Below are positions 17,820-25,912 of a DNA stretch of 64,000 bases, one piece after another. Made by a program: the position numbers and the translations under genes. The notes under the pieces are model-generated. The model ran no database searches, was not told where the DNA came from, and saw only the letters and a program-made list of their open reading frames with translations. The DNA lies in assembly GCF_041081105.1 (NCBI RefSeq), contig NZ_CP163528.1:4340001-4404000 (forward strand). Direction: 5' to 3'. Position 1 is the stretch's first letter. Each line of letters starts with the position of its first letter. The DNA is from Promicromonospora sp. Populi (GTDB taxonomy: Bacteria; Actinomycetota; Actinomycetes; Actinomycetales; Cellulomonadaceae).

Positions 17820-18536
17820 ATGGCTAAGCGCAGCAAGGCGTACCTCGCCGCCGCAGAGAAGATCGACAGCGACGCGCTGTACGCGCCGCTCGACGCGATC
17901 AAGCTCGCCAAGGAGACCGCCACCGTCAAGTACGACGCGACCGTCGAGGTTGCGTTCCGGCTGAGCGTCGACCCGCGCAAGGCGGACCAGATGGTCCGTG
18001 GCACGGTCAACCTGCCGAACGGCACGGGCAAGACCGCCAAGGTCATCGTGTTCGCCAACGCCGCCAAGGCGGAGGAGGCCCGCGCGGCCGGTGCCGACGA
18101 GGTCGGCGGCGACGACCTGATCGAGAAGGTGGCCGCCGGCTACACGGACTTCGACGCGGCAGTTGCCACGCCGGACCTCATGGGCAAGGTCGGTCGCCTC
18201 GGTAAGGTGCTGGGCCCCCGCGGCCTCATGCCGAACCCGAAGACCGGCACCGTGACGATGGACGTGACCAAGGCTGTCACCGACATCAAGGGCGGCAAGA
18301 TCGAGTTCCGCGTCGACAAGCACGCGAACCTGCACTTCATCATCGGCAAGGCCTCCTTCACGGAGACCCAGCTGCTGGAGAACTACGCGGCAGCGCTCGA
18401 CGAGGTCCTGCGCCTCAAGCCGTCGTCCGCGAAGGGTCGCTACATCAGCAAGGCGACCATGACCACGACGATGGGCCCCGGCATCCCGCTGGACCAGAGC
18501 AAGACCACCAAGCTGCTGGAAGACGCCTCGGCCTGA
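17820..18536 (+). CDS. rplA: 50S ribosomal protein L1
   Basis: The 238-residue protein forms the mobile L1 stalk near the E site. In many bacteria it also represses its own L11-L1 mRNA. Family motifs are clear ([39 protein letters not shown] near the rRNA-binding face). GGAGAGAAAC precedes the ATG. The gene is complete, but its terminator 23 bases downstream has been split by an IS element. Confidence 0.98.
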   Translation: MAKRSKAYLAAAEKIDSDALYAPLDAIKLAKETATVKYDATVEVAFRLSVDPRKADQMVRGTVNLPNGTGKTAKVIVFANAAKAEEARAAGADEVGGDDLIEKVAAGYTDFDAAVATPDLMGKVGRLGKVLGPRGLMPNPKTGTVTMDVTKAVTDIKGGKIEFRVDKHANLHFIIGKASFTETQLLENYAAALDEVLRLKPSSAKGRYISKATMTTTMGPGIPLDQSKTTKLLEDASA

Positions 18537-18589
18537 GCCGAGCGCTCCTGAGCGCGAGAAGGCCCGCATCCCTCAAGGCGGGTTCTACC

Positions 18590-18630
18590 GATCCCCGCAA
18601 CACCCTGGATTTCAGGGAGTTGCGGGGATC
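18590..18630 (+). other. Strong hairpin at IS left end, ending at transposase start
   Basis: GATCCCCGCAAC and GTTGCGGGGATC pair perfectly, and CCCT/AGGG continue the stem around a 7-base loop. The structure ends directly at the GTG start codon and takes up its upstream region. In read-through RNA it would hide the transposase translation start, a device known for other IS elements. Confidence 0.75.
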
Positions 18631-20013
18631 GTGGTTTCTGAGGAGTTGAGAGCGAGGTTCTTCGAGGCCTTGGACCGGGAGAATGGCAGCATCTCGGGTG
18701 CTGCTCGGGTTGTCGGTGTGAACCGCGCGACGGCGGGCGGGTGGGCGCGCAGGGCTGGTGTTCGCGGGCGTGGCAAGCCCGGCAGGGCCGGGCATCCGCG
18801 GCGGGCGGAGTACGACCGGCTTCGCGCGGCCGGTGTTCGACGACGTGATGCTGCAGCGCAGGTCGGGGTCCATGAGCGCACGGCCGAGGACTGGGACCAC
18901 GGGATCCGCAAGGGTAAACACACGCGCCTGCGCCCCGACGGTCGTCTGATCGACTACAAGACCGGTGTGACCACCATCGTCCCCACGTCCTTGGCGCCGT
19001 CTCTCGCGGCCCTCGAGGCGCAGCTGCATCCCCGGTTCCTGACGGTGGCGGAACGGGAACAGATCGCGGATCTGCGTCGACGAGGTCAGTCGCTGCGGGC
19101 GATCGGGCGGGCGCTGGGCCGGCCGGCGTCCACGATCAAGCGCGAGCTCGACGCCCGCTCGACCCAGGGTGACTACCGGCCGCACCGGGCGCAGCGGGCG
19201 TGGGCGACCAGCCGCGCACGGTCCAGGACGTCCAAGCTCGCCCAGGACGGTCCGCTGCGCGACTATGTCGCGGCCCGGCTGGCCGAGCAGTGGTCGCCCG
19301 AGCAGATCTGCCACGCTCTGGTGCAGGAGTTTCCCCACGACGAGAGCATGCGGGTGAGCACGGAGACGATCTACCAGGCGATCTACGTCCAGGCCCGTGG
19401 CGGGCTACGACGTGAGGTCACCGATGCGCTGCGCACCGGACGCACTCGCCGCAAACCGCACAGGAGCCCAGAGCAGCGCGCGCCCCGGTTCGTCGACGAG
19501 ATGGTCATGATCTCCGAGCGCCCTGCCGAGGTCGCCGACCGGGCCGTGCCCGGCCACTGGGAAGGCGACCTGATCGTCGGCACCGGCTCCCAGTCCGCGA
19601 TCGTGACTCTCGTTGAACGCTCGACGCGCTACGTGATGCTCGGGCACCTACCCGGCGGGCACACCGCCGAGGAAGTCCGCGACGTGCTCGTGCCGCTGAT
19701 CAAGACGTTGCCCGAGCACCTGCGCGGGTCGCTGACCTGGGACCAGGGCTGCGAGATGGCTGCGCACAAGCAGTTCACCGTGGCGACCGGCGTGCCGGTC
19801 TACTTCTGCGACCCGCACTCTCCATGGCAGCGCGGCAGCAACGAGAACACCAACGGGCTCCTGCGCCAGTACTTCCCCAAGGGCACCGACCTGTCAGTCC
19901 ACACAGCCACAGACCTCGAGCGTGTCGCCCAGCGACTCAACGGCCGACCACGCAAGACGCTCGACTGGAGAACTCCAGCCGAGCGTCTGCGTGATCTACT
20001 GACAGCCGTCTAG
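18631..20013 (+). CDS. IS30-family transposase
   Basis: A 460-residue DDE transposase. The N-terminal part carries helix-turn-helix regions (about 20-100, and LTVAEREQIADLRRRGQSLRAIGRALGR-type near 145-175). The rve-type catalytic core has the first Asp in GHWEGDLIVG, the second in LTWDQGCEM and the Glu in NENTNGLLRQYFPKG, all family hallmarks. The GTG at 18631 is taken as start, although its ribosome site lies in the end hairpin; a later start cannot be excluded. It reads in the same direction as rplA, so ribosomal-operon read-through enters it. Confidence 0.95.
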   Translation: MVSEELRARFFEALDRENGSISGAARVVGVNRATAGGWARRAGVRGRGKPGRAGHPRRAEYDRLRAAGVRRRDAAAQVGVHERTAEDWDHGIRKGKHTRLRPDGRLIDYKTGVTTIVPTSLAPSLAALEAQLHPRFLTVAEREQIADLRRRGQSLRAIGRALGRPASTIKRELDARSTQGDYRPHRAQRAWATSRARSRTSKLAQDGPLRDYVAARLAEQWSPEQICHALVQEFPHDESMRVSTETIYQAIYVQARGGLRREVTDALRTGRTRRKPHRSPEQRAPRFVDEMVMISERPAEVADRAVPGHWEGDLIVGTGSQSAIVTLVERSTRYVMLGHLPGGHTAEEVRDVLVPLIKTLPEHLRGSLTWDQGCEMAAHKQFTVATGVPVYFCDPHSPWQRGSNENTNGLLRQYFPKGTDLSVHTATDLERVAQRLNGRPRKTLDWRTPAERLRDLLTAV

Positions 20014-20171
20014 GACCATCAGGTGTTGCGAAGACCGCTAGAAACCGCCCAAAGGGATGCGGGCCTTTTTGAATTTCCATCAGCAACTATGTATCGAACC
20101 GGGCGCTCGCCCCTCTTGTCAGGTGAACGGCATCGAGCCGACGTGCGCCGAGGAGAGAGGGGGAGTGCCTG

Positions 20172-20930
20172 ATGGGCACTGCTTTTAACCTCCCCGGATC
20201 CGCGAGCTCGGCCGTAGACTCGGCTGGTCCAAGTGCTCCACGTCCCCTACCGGACGCGGAAACAACTGCCAGCAGAGAATCCCGTGGTGCAATGACAGGA
20301 TCAAGGGAGGCCCTGCCCGACGTCGACGGGCACGGCCCCGGACCAACGCTCGGCGATCGCGCCGCGATCGCCTTGACCGAGTACCGCGAAGGTAACCACC
20401 AAGCGCTCGGCGAGCTGGTCCGCGAGGCGACCCCGTTGCTGTGGCACACGGTCCGCGCACAGGGAGTCGATCCGGACGCCGCGGAGGACGTGGTGCAGAG
20501 CACCTGGGTGGCCCTCGTCCGGCACGCCGACTCGATCGCGGAGCCCAAGGCAGTCCTGAAGTGGCTCCTGGTGACTGCGAAGCGCGCCGCCTGGGAGTCC
20601 GTGCGCAAGCACCGTGACGACGAGAAGCGCCGCACCGAGCTCCCGGACGACAGCCCGGAGCACCCGATGGCGCTGCCCGCGAAGGACCCGCTGCCGGACG
20701 CCGAGGTGCTGCGCGAAGAACGCGATCGCATCCTGTGGACGTCACTCCAGAAACTTCCCGGACGCTGCCAAGAGCTGCTGCGTCTGGTCTCGCTCGCCGA
20801 TCGGCCGGACTACCGGCACATCTCGGCGGCGATCGGAATGCCGATGGGTTCCATCGGCTCGACTCGTGGGCGCTGCTTGGCAAAGCTGCGCACCATCCTC
20901 GACGAGCAGGGGGACTTCTCGTGGACCTGA
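20172..20930 (+). CDS. RNA polymerase sigma factor, ECF-like (sigma-70 family)
   Basis: A 252-residue protein with a non-conserved 60-residue lead, a sigma region 2 (about 65-130: ALGELVREATPLLWHTVRAQ, DAEDVVQSTWVALV) and a region 4 helix-turn-helix (about 185-245: LQKLPGRCQELLRLV, ISAAIGMPMGSIG). No region 3 is evident, as in ECF factors. GGGGGAG sits just before ATG 20172; ATG 20292 is an alternative that would remove much of the lead. It is the first gene of a plus-strand cluster with a small protein, a subtilase and two CHAT proteins, and likely controls that cluster or responds to it. Confidence 0.88.
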   Translation: MGTAFNLPGSASSAVDSAGPSAPRPLPDAETTASRESRGAMTGSREALPDVDGHGPGPTLGDRAAIALTEYREGNHQALGELVREATPLLWHTVRAQGVDPDAAEDVVQSTWVALVRHADSIAEPKAVLKWLLVTAKRAAWESVRKHRDDEKRRTELPDDSPEHPMALPAKDPLPDAEVLREERDRILWTSLQKLPGRCQELLRLVSLADRPDYRHISAAIGMPMGSIGSTRGRCLAKLRTILDEQGDFSWT

Positions 20931-21481
20931 CGCCGGAACCGAACAAGGACGACGAGGCCATGGGGCACCTCACGTTCGACCCGAAGGGCGAGCTGGACGC
21001 CGGAGACGGGGTAGTGCTGACCCGTCTCGCCCAGCTGGTCGAGGCCGTCGACCCGGTACCGAGCGACCTCGTCGAGCGCTCGCTGTTCGCGATCACGCTG
21101 GCCGGCCTCGAGGCCGACCTGATGGAGGCCGTCTACCTCGACGCGCCGCTCGCAGGCGTCCGGGGGGCCGCCGCAGCAGCACGCGCAGACGACACGGCAC
21201 CCGCCGAGGCGAAGACGATCACCTTCACGCACGACTCGCTGACCGTCATGATCAGCCTCTCCCCGTCCGCGGGGGGCAAGGTCCGCATAGACGGCTGGGC
21301 CGCCCCGGCGGCCGGCCTGGACGTGGAACTGCACCGACCGGGGGTCGACGTCGTCACTGTCGCCTCCGACGAGGACGGCCGGTTCGCCTTCGACTCCGTC
21401 GAGCGTGGTCGCGCGAGCCTGGTGGTTCGCCGGACCGACGGCGGCGGCGGGGCTGTGAGCACACCCGTTATCGAGCTTTGA
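20921..21481 (+). CDS. Small protein with carboxypeptidase regulatory-like region, overlapping the sigma gene
   Basis: A 186-residue protein starting at GTG 20921 inside the end of the sigma gene (10-base overlap; AGGGGG lies upstream), so the two are translationally coupled. Residues 1-85 are helical and acidic, with VEAVDPVPSDLVERSLFAITLAGLEADL. Residues 100-180 look like a beta-sandwich: a VRIDGWAAPAAGLDVEL core and a DEDGRFAFDSVERGRASLVV tail of the CNA_B/CarboxypepD_reg type. There is no signal peptide or membrane helix, which is odd for that domain type. Its position suggests an anti-sigma or adaptor role, but nothing in the sequence proves this. Confidence 0.75.
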   Translation: MDLTPEPNKDDEAMGHLTFDPKGELDAGDGVVLTRLAQLVEAVDPVPSDLVERSLFAITLAGLEADLMEAVYLDAPLAGVRGAAAAARADDTAPAEAKTITFTHDSLTVMISLSPSAGGKVRIDGWAAPAAGLDVELHRPGVDVVTVASDEDGRFAFDSVERGRASLVVRRTDGGGGAVSTPVIEL

Positions 21482-21594
21482 ACTCCTGAGTTCTGAACTG
21501 CTTGCTCTGTCTGACTTACTGAATCTGACCATCTGACCCGGCCGAGGGGCGCGGCGGGGCTATTGAGTGCGCCTATCGATGGAGAGGTACCGCT
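21482..21594. other. Gap before subtilase gene with repeated TCTGA words
   Basis: This 113-bp stretch is less GC-rich than its surroundings at its start and repeats the word CTGA(C) several times (21486-21538). A promoter for the protease genes could lie here, but no -35/-10 pair stands out. Confidence 0.35.
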
Positions 21595-23115
21595 GTGAGT
21601 GAGTCCATGCCTGAAGGAATGCACGTCAGGGACCACGCCGGAGGTTGGCGGCCGGTCCGCGAGCTGGACCCTGCATCGGACCAGCTGCCGGGTGGCCGTC
21701 TCGCGCCGACCCGCTACGTTCGCGACCGAGTGATCGTCCGCGGCGACGCCGAGGGTGGCCACAACGCACTCCTGGACCTGATCACTGCTCGGGCCCGCGA
21801 GAACGGCGTGACCGTGACGACCGGCGACTTCGACCAGGCGCCGTCGCGTGAAGGTGCCGATGGCCTGGGCGGCCGGCCCGATGTCGAGGTACGCCTCGAC
21901 GACGTACGGGACGACTGGGACGCGCTCGGCCTGATGGCGGCGGTCGCGGAGGAAGCGGGGGACGACCGCGTGCGGGTGTCGCTGGACCACGTGGTGACCG
22001 GCCACCGGAACAACGGTGGCTTCGGCAACCCGGACGAGCGGGTGCCCGCCACGTATCCCGGTGCGCCTCCGGTCCGCCGCGCGGACGGCCCGTCGCCTCT
22101 GGTGACCCGCGCAGGCGTCGACCGGCCGGTGGTCGCGATCCTGGACACGGGAATTGGACGGCACCCGTGGTTCGACGCGCCGGGAACCGTGGTGCTTCGC
22201 GACGCGACCCTCGACGGTCGGCCCATCGGGACCTATCCCGAGGAAGACGTCGATGCAGAGCGTGAGGGGCGTCGGGACGGCCATGCCTCACCGCTGGACC
22301 CGTATGCGGGCCACGGCACCTTCATCGCCGGCGTGGTTCACCAGATCTGCCCCGACGCGGCGCTGCTGCCGGTGCGGGTGTACGGCGGGGACGGGATGGC
22401 CTCTGAGTGGGACTTCGCGCGTTCCGTGGAGCGGCTGCTGGAGTTCCACCTCCGTGGGCTGGCGGGAGTGCCGGGGTACTTCCCCGTCGACGTCGTGGTG
22501 ATCGCGAGCGGCTACTACCTGGAGCACCCCGAAGACGACGACGACTACGAGGGCATCTATCGTGGTCGGCTCCGCGACCTGCGCCGGGCTGGTGTGCTCG
22601 TCGCGGTGTCCGCCGGCAACGACGGATCCATGCGTAAGGCGTTCCCGGCGGGGTGGGCGCCGCCGGTCCGACGGACACGTGACGGGGTGGTGCCGGGAGA
22701 CCTGCACGATCTCAGCCCCGACTACACGCCGCTCCTCGGGGTCGCGGCGTCCAACCCGGACGGCACCCTGGCCATCTTCAGCAACGATGGGCCATGGATC
22801 GCAGCTGTTCGCCCGGGCGTGCAGGTTCTGAGCACCATGCCCACCACGTTCGATGGGGCTGGCAAGGGTGAGCGGACCGCGGACGGGCTGCGATATGCAG
22901 TCGATCCGGACGACTTCACCGGCGGTTTCGGGACCTGGAGCGGAACCTCGTTCTCGGCGCCCTTCCTCGCGGGACAGCTGGCGAGTGCGACCTACGCGCG
23001 CCGGGTGGCCGGCGAACTGCCGGCGTCAGATGTGACAGGGCGTGTCCGTGACGCCTGGCATGCTGTGCTTCAGGTCGGGGACCTCTACTCGGAGGTGCCT
23101 GGAGTAACGGTGTGA
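21595..23115 (+). CDS. Cytoplasmic S8 (subtilisin-like) serine protease
   Basis: A 506-residue protease with the full S8 triad: Asp184 in VAILDTGIG, His240 in GHGTFIAG and Ser452 in SGTSFSAP, plus oxyanion Asn342 in SAGND. No signal peptide and no membrane segment are seen, so it should act inside the cell, unlike most subtilases. Residues 1-170 are a non-catalytic N-terminal region that could be a pro-domain or a partner-binding domain. GGAGAGG precedes the GTG at 21595. It sits between a sigma-factor pair and two CHAT-protease genes, so one protease activating or cleaving another is a reasonable hypothesis. Confidence 0.93.
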   Translation: MSESMPEGMHVRDHAGGWRPVRELDPASDQLPGGRLAPTRYVRDRVIVRGDAEGGHNALLDLITARARENGVTVTTGDFDQAPSREGADGLGGRPDVEVRLDDVRDDWDALGLMAAVAEEAGDDRVRVSLDHVVTGHRNNGGFGNPDERVPATYPGAPPVRRADGPSPLVTRAGVDRPVVAILDTGIGRHPWFDAPGTVVLRDATLDGRPIGTYPEEDVDAEREGRRDGHASPLDPYAGHGTFIAGVVHQICPDAALLPVRVYGGDGMASEWDFARSVERLLEFHLRGLAGVPGYFPVDVVVIASGYYLEHPEDDDDYEGIYRGRLRDLRRAGVLVAVSAGNDGSMRKAFPAGWAPPVRRTRDGVVPGDLHDLSPDYTPLLGVAASNPDGTLAIFSNDGPWIAAVRPGVQVLSTMPTTFDGAGKGERTADGLRYAVDPDDFTGGFGTWSGTSFSAPFLAGQLASATYARRVAGELPASDVTGRVRDAWHAVLQVGDLYSEVPGVTV

Positions 23116-23136
23116 TGAGCTGACTCGGGGGGCGCG

Positions 23137-25749
23137 GTGAGCGGTACGGGCTTCGAGGCGCTCGCGGAGCGGTTTGAGCGCGCTCGAGACTGGAATACCC
23201 GGGCCCGCCCGAGTCGCGCTCGCCGCGAGTTCAAGGCGCTGCTCCGCGATCTTGGTCGGTACAGCGAAACGGACGTGGTTGATGCGGACCGGGTGAAGTG
23301 GGCATGGCTCATCGCGCGATCCTGGATGGGCCTTGCGCAGGCGGACCTCGCCATTTCGGGAGATCTCTCGGCAGCGTTTGAGGCGCTTGACCAGGCGCTC
23401 GGCGCTGCACAATTGCTCGACGGAGCAGAGCGCCGCCGCATCGAGGCGGTGACGGCTGGCCAGCGGGGGTTGTTCCTGCTCCGGGTCGCGGGGGAGCCTG
23501 CGGAAGCGTTGCGGCTTTTCGACCAGGTATTGGCGGTCAGCGATGCTGGGGCACCGCGGGACCTGGCGATGGCCTACCTCAACCGGGCCGTCGCTCTGTC
23601 CGACCTGGGGGACGTTGAGGGCGCCCTGGCGGACGATCTGGCGGCCGTGCGCCATGCGGAAGCGGCGGGCGCTCCAGTGCTCGTGGCGTTCGCGCGACAC
23701 AACGCTGGCTACTACCTGAGCATGCTTGGTGACGCGCCAGCGGGTCTTGCCGAGATGGCGGCCGCGCGCAGGTTGGCTCCGGAACAGGACGATGGCATTC
23801 CACTTCTCGGGCGTGCAGAGGTTCTGTATGGCGTCGGCTTGGTGGACGAGGCGGAAGCGTTGCTAGACGAGGCGATCCCGCAGCTACTGAAGGCGGGACG
23901 GCGTATCGATCGGGCAATCGCGGAGTATGTCCGGGCTCGATGTCTTCTCGCGCTCCTCCGTTTCGAGGAGGCGGCGGGTTTCGCGGCTCGGGCGCGTACC
24001 CACTTCATAGCCGTGGGCTACGAACAATGGGCTGTGCTTGCACGCGTGCTTGAGTTAGAGGCTGCCTTGGCCCCGGCCCGACGTAGTGCAAGGGCGCTGT
24101 CGAGCAGTGCTATCCGTCGCCGTGCCTCGCAGGCGCTTGCTGCTGCCAAAGAAGGCGATGCTGCCGGACCGGTCCTGGGGCAGCACCCCGGCCACGCCGC
24201 ACGGTTGGTCGCGGCACAGTGGCTCATGCTCCAGGGCGACCTCGGTGCGGCTCGCAATGCGCTGGCTGAACTTCCCCGTGGCCTTACCAGCGCTCCGTTG
24301 ACCATGCGGATCCAGCACTACACGGCTCGGGCCGAGCTTGCGTTTGCGGCGGGCGATCGCGACAAAGGGCTCCGAGCGGTCCGTTCGGGCCTGGGCCTGC
24401 TTGCCGACCATCGCAGCAGGTTCGGCTCCGTCGAGTCGGTCACCGCCGCTGCCACGCACGGCGTCGACCTAACCCGCATCGATGTCGAGGCTGCTGCCCG
24501 CACGGGTAGGTCGGCTGCCCTATTCGACGCGTTGGAGCGCGGCCGTGCCACGTTCGCGGGCACGGGCCGAGTCACGCCGCCAAACGACCCGGAGGCGGCA
24601 GCGCTCCTCACAGAGGCGCGTGGGTTGCTGGCAAAGGCCCGCGAACTGGGAGCTGCCGAAGCCAAGGAGCGTGAGCGGCTCACTCGCCGCGCTCATCGGA
24701 TCCAGAATGAGGTCCGGGAGCGCTCATGGCAGCACGCGGGCAACGCGGGCGCTGTCCAGCGCTCGGTGACGGCTCGCGAGCTCCGGCGTGTCCTCGCCGA
24801 GCGGCACGACGACACCAACGTGGTTGCGAACTTCTCAGTCATCGACGGCGCACTGCGCTGCGTCCGCATTGACGCTCACGGCGTGACCACCATCGACTTC
24901 GGCCCCGCCGAAGAGGTGACCGAGCGCGTCCGCCGCCTCAGCGCCGACTTCGCCATGGCCGCCAACGACCTCATCCCGGTACCCCTGCGTGCCGCAGCCA
25001 ACACGTCGCTGGAACGCAACCTCAAGGTTCTCGACGGCATCCTGCTCGCCCCGCTCCGCGCCCACGGCGACCTGTACGTCGTCGCCCGCGAGCCCCTGCT
25101 CAGCGTCCCCTGGAGCGCCCTCCCGTCCCGCAGCGGTCTGCGCACAGCGGTCAACTCGTACGTCGCCCGCGGCCGTACCCACGCGCGGCCGAGCGGCAAG
25201 CGCCGCCTCCTCGCGGCCGCGGGCCCCGGGGTGGACCACGGCACTGACGAGGCGCACGCCGTCGGCCGGCAGTGGGCTGGCGCCACCGTGCTGACCGGGG
25301 ACCACGCCGTCACCGAGCACGTCCGCAAGGCCCTCGCCACGCATGACGTCGTGCACCTCGCCACCCACGGCCAGCACGACGCCGACAACCCGCTGTTCGC
25401 GAGCATCGACCTCGCGGACGGCCCGCTGTTCGCCCACGAGCTCGACGGCACACCCTTGCCGGGCTCGGTGGTGATCCTGTCGTCGTGCGAGGTGGGCGGT
25501 TCCACTCAGGTGCTCGGCGGTGAGGTGCTCGGCCTGACGTCGGTGCTCCTGCGCCTGGGCGCCCGCGCGGTCATCGCGTCCGTCGCCAAGCTCTCTGACG
25601 AGCTCGCCGCCCGCGTCATGCCCCGCCTGCACGCCCACCTGCGTGACACCGACGACCCGGAGGCGGCGCTCGCGGCCGCCCTCAAGGATGTGGCCGTGCC
25701 GGTGCCGCTGGTCTGCTTCAGCTCGGTCGAGGGCCTCACCCCCGGGTGA
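23137..25749 (+). CDS. TPR-CHAT protein 1 (caspase-like peptidase)
   Basis: An 870-residue soluble protein. Residues 1-500 are repeated amphipathic helix pairs of TPR type (for example ALRLFDQVLAVSDAG, AMAYLNRAVALSDLGDVEGA). The last 300 residues are a CHAT domain with catalytic His744 in HLATHG and Cys784 in ILSSCEVGG; NPLFASIDLADG between them is also typical. CHAT domains are clan CD cysteine peptidases related to caspases and separase. It is 21 bases after the subtilase gene and paralogous to the next gene. Codon use is mixed: the first 60 percent has many A/T third bases and one TTA codon (24055), the last part has almost none. Confidence 0.92.
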   Translation: MSGTGFEALAERFERARDWNTRARPSRARREFKALLRDLGRYSETDVVDADRVKWAWLIARSWMGLAQADLAISGDLSAAFEALDQALGAAQLLDGAERRRIEAVTAGQRGLFLLRVAGEPAEALRLFDQVLAVSDAGAPRDLAMAYLNRAVALSDLGDVEGALADDLAAVRHAEAAGAPVLVAFARHNAGYYLSMLGDAPAGLAEMAAARRLAPEQDDGIPLLGRAEVLYGVGLVDEAEALLDEAIPQLLKAGRRIDRAIAEYVRARCLLALLRFEEAAGFAARARTHFIAVGYEQWAVLARVLELEAALAPARRSARALSSSAIRRRASQALAAAKEGDAAGPVLGQHPGHAARLVAAQWLMLQGDLGAARNALAELPRGLTSAPLTMRIQHYTARAELAFAAGDRDKGLRAVRSGLGLLADHRSRFGSVESVTAAATHGVDLTRIDVEAAARTGRSAALFDALERGRATFAGTGRVTPPNDPEAAALLTEARGLLAKARELGAAEAKERERLTRRAHRIQNEVRERSWQHAGNAGAVQRSVTARELRRVLAERHDDTNVVANFSVIDGALRCVRIDAHGVTTIDFGPAEEVTERVRRLSADFAMAANDLIPVPLRAAANTSLERNLKVLDGILLAPLRAHGDLYVVAREPLLSVPWSALPSRSGLRTAVNSYVARGRTHARPSGKRRLLAAAGPGVDHGTDEAHAVGRQWAGATVLTGDHAVTEHVRKALATHDVVHLATHGQHDADNPLFASIDLADGPLFAHELDGTPLPGSVVILSSCEVGGSTQVLGGEVLGLTSVLLRLGARAVIASVAKLSDELAARVMPRLHAHLRDTDDPEAALAAALKDVAVPVPLVCFSSVEGLTPG

Positions 25750-25801
25750 TTCGCCGTCGAGCCTGCGGCCTGTTGCTCGGTTCGAGGCTCCGACCTGCAA
25801 C

Positions 25802-25846
25802 GTTGCGTCACGAGTGACATGAGGTTGCGTCACCCAGTGACATAAG
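25802..25846 (+). promoter_or_regulatory. Tandem operator-like repeat before second CHAT gene
   Basis: Two adjacent 22-23-base units (25802-25823 and 25824-25846) each read GTTGCGTCAC, 2-3 bases, then GTGACAT and an AG-type end. Each contains the inverted pair GTCAC/GTGAC. They sit 67-111 bases before the start codon, a good place for a dimeric regulator to bind. The regulator is unknown. Confidence 0.6.
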
Positions 25847-25912
25847 GCACTTCACCCCGCTATCGTGGCCCGCCCGATGCCCACCAGGTCACCGGGGAAC
25901 CAAGGGGGCAGC

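Larger units (their letters stand above)
18577..20049 (+). mobile_element. IS30-family insertion sequence, complete
   Basis: A 1473-bp element with 28-base imperfect inverted ends: 18577-18604 (GGCGG...CGCAACACC) and the complement of 20022-20049 match at about 20 of 28 positions, perfect over CGCAACACC. It is flanked by a 3-bp duplication CAA (18574-18576, 20050-20052). One long transposase gene fills it. The ends, duplication and intact gene suggest it is recent and possibly active. Confidence 0.92.
18559..20070 (+). terminator. rplKA rho-independent terminator, split by an IS element in its loop
   Basis: The left arm AAGGCCCGCATCCCT (18559-18573) and the right arm AGGGATGCGGGCCTTTTT (20053-20070) are exact complements. 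Joined through one copy of the CAA duplication they restore a perfect 15-bp stem, 3-base loop and T-run. In the present sequence the loop is about 1.5 kb of IS DNA. Confidence 0.9.
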
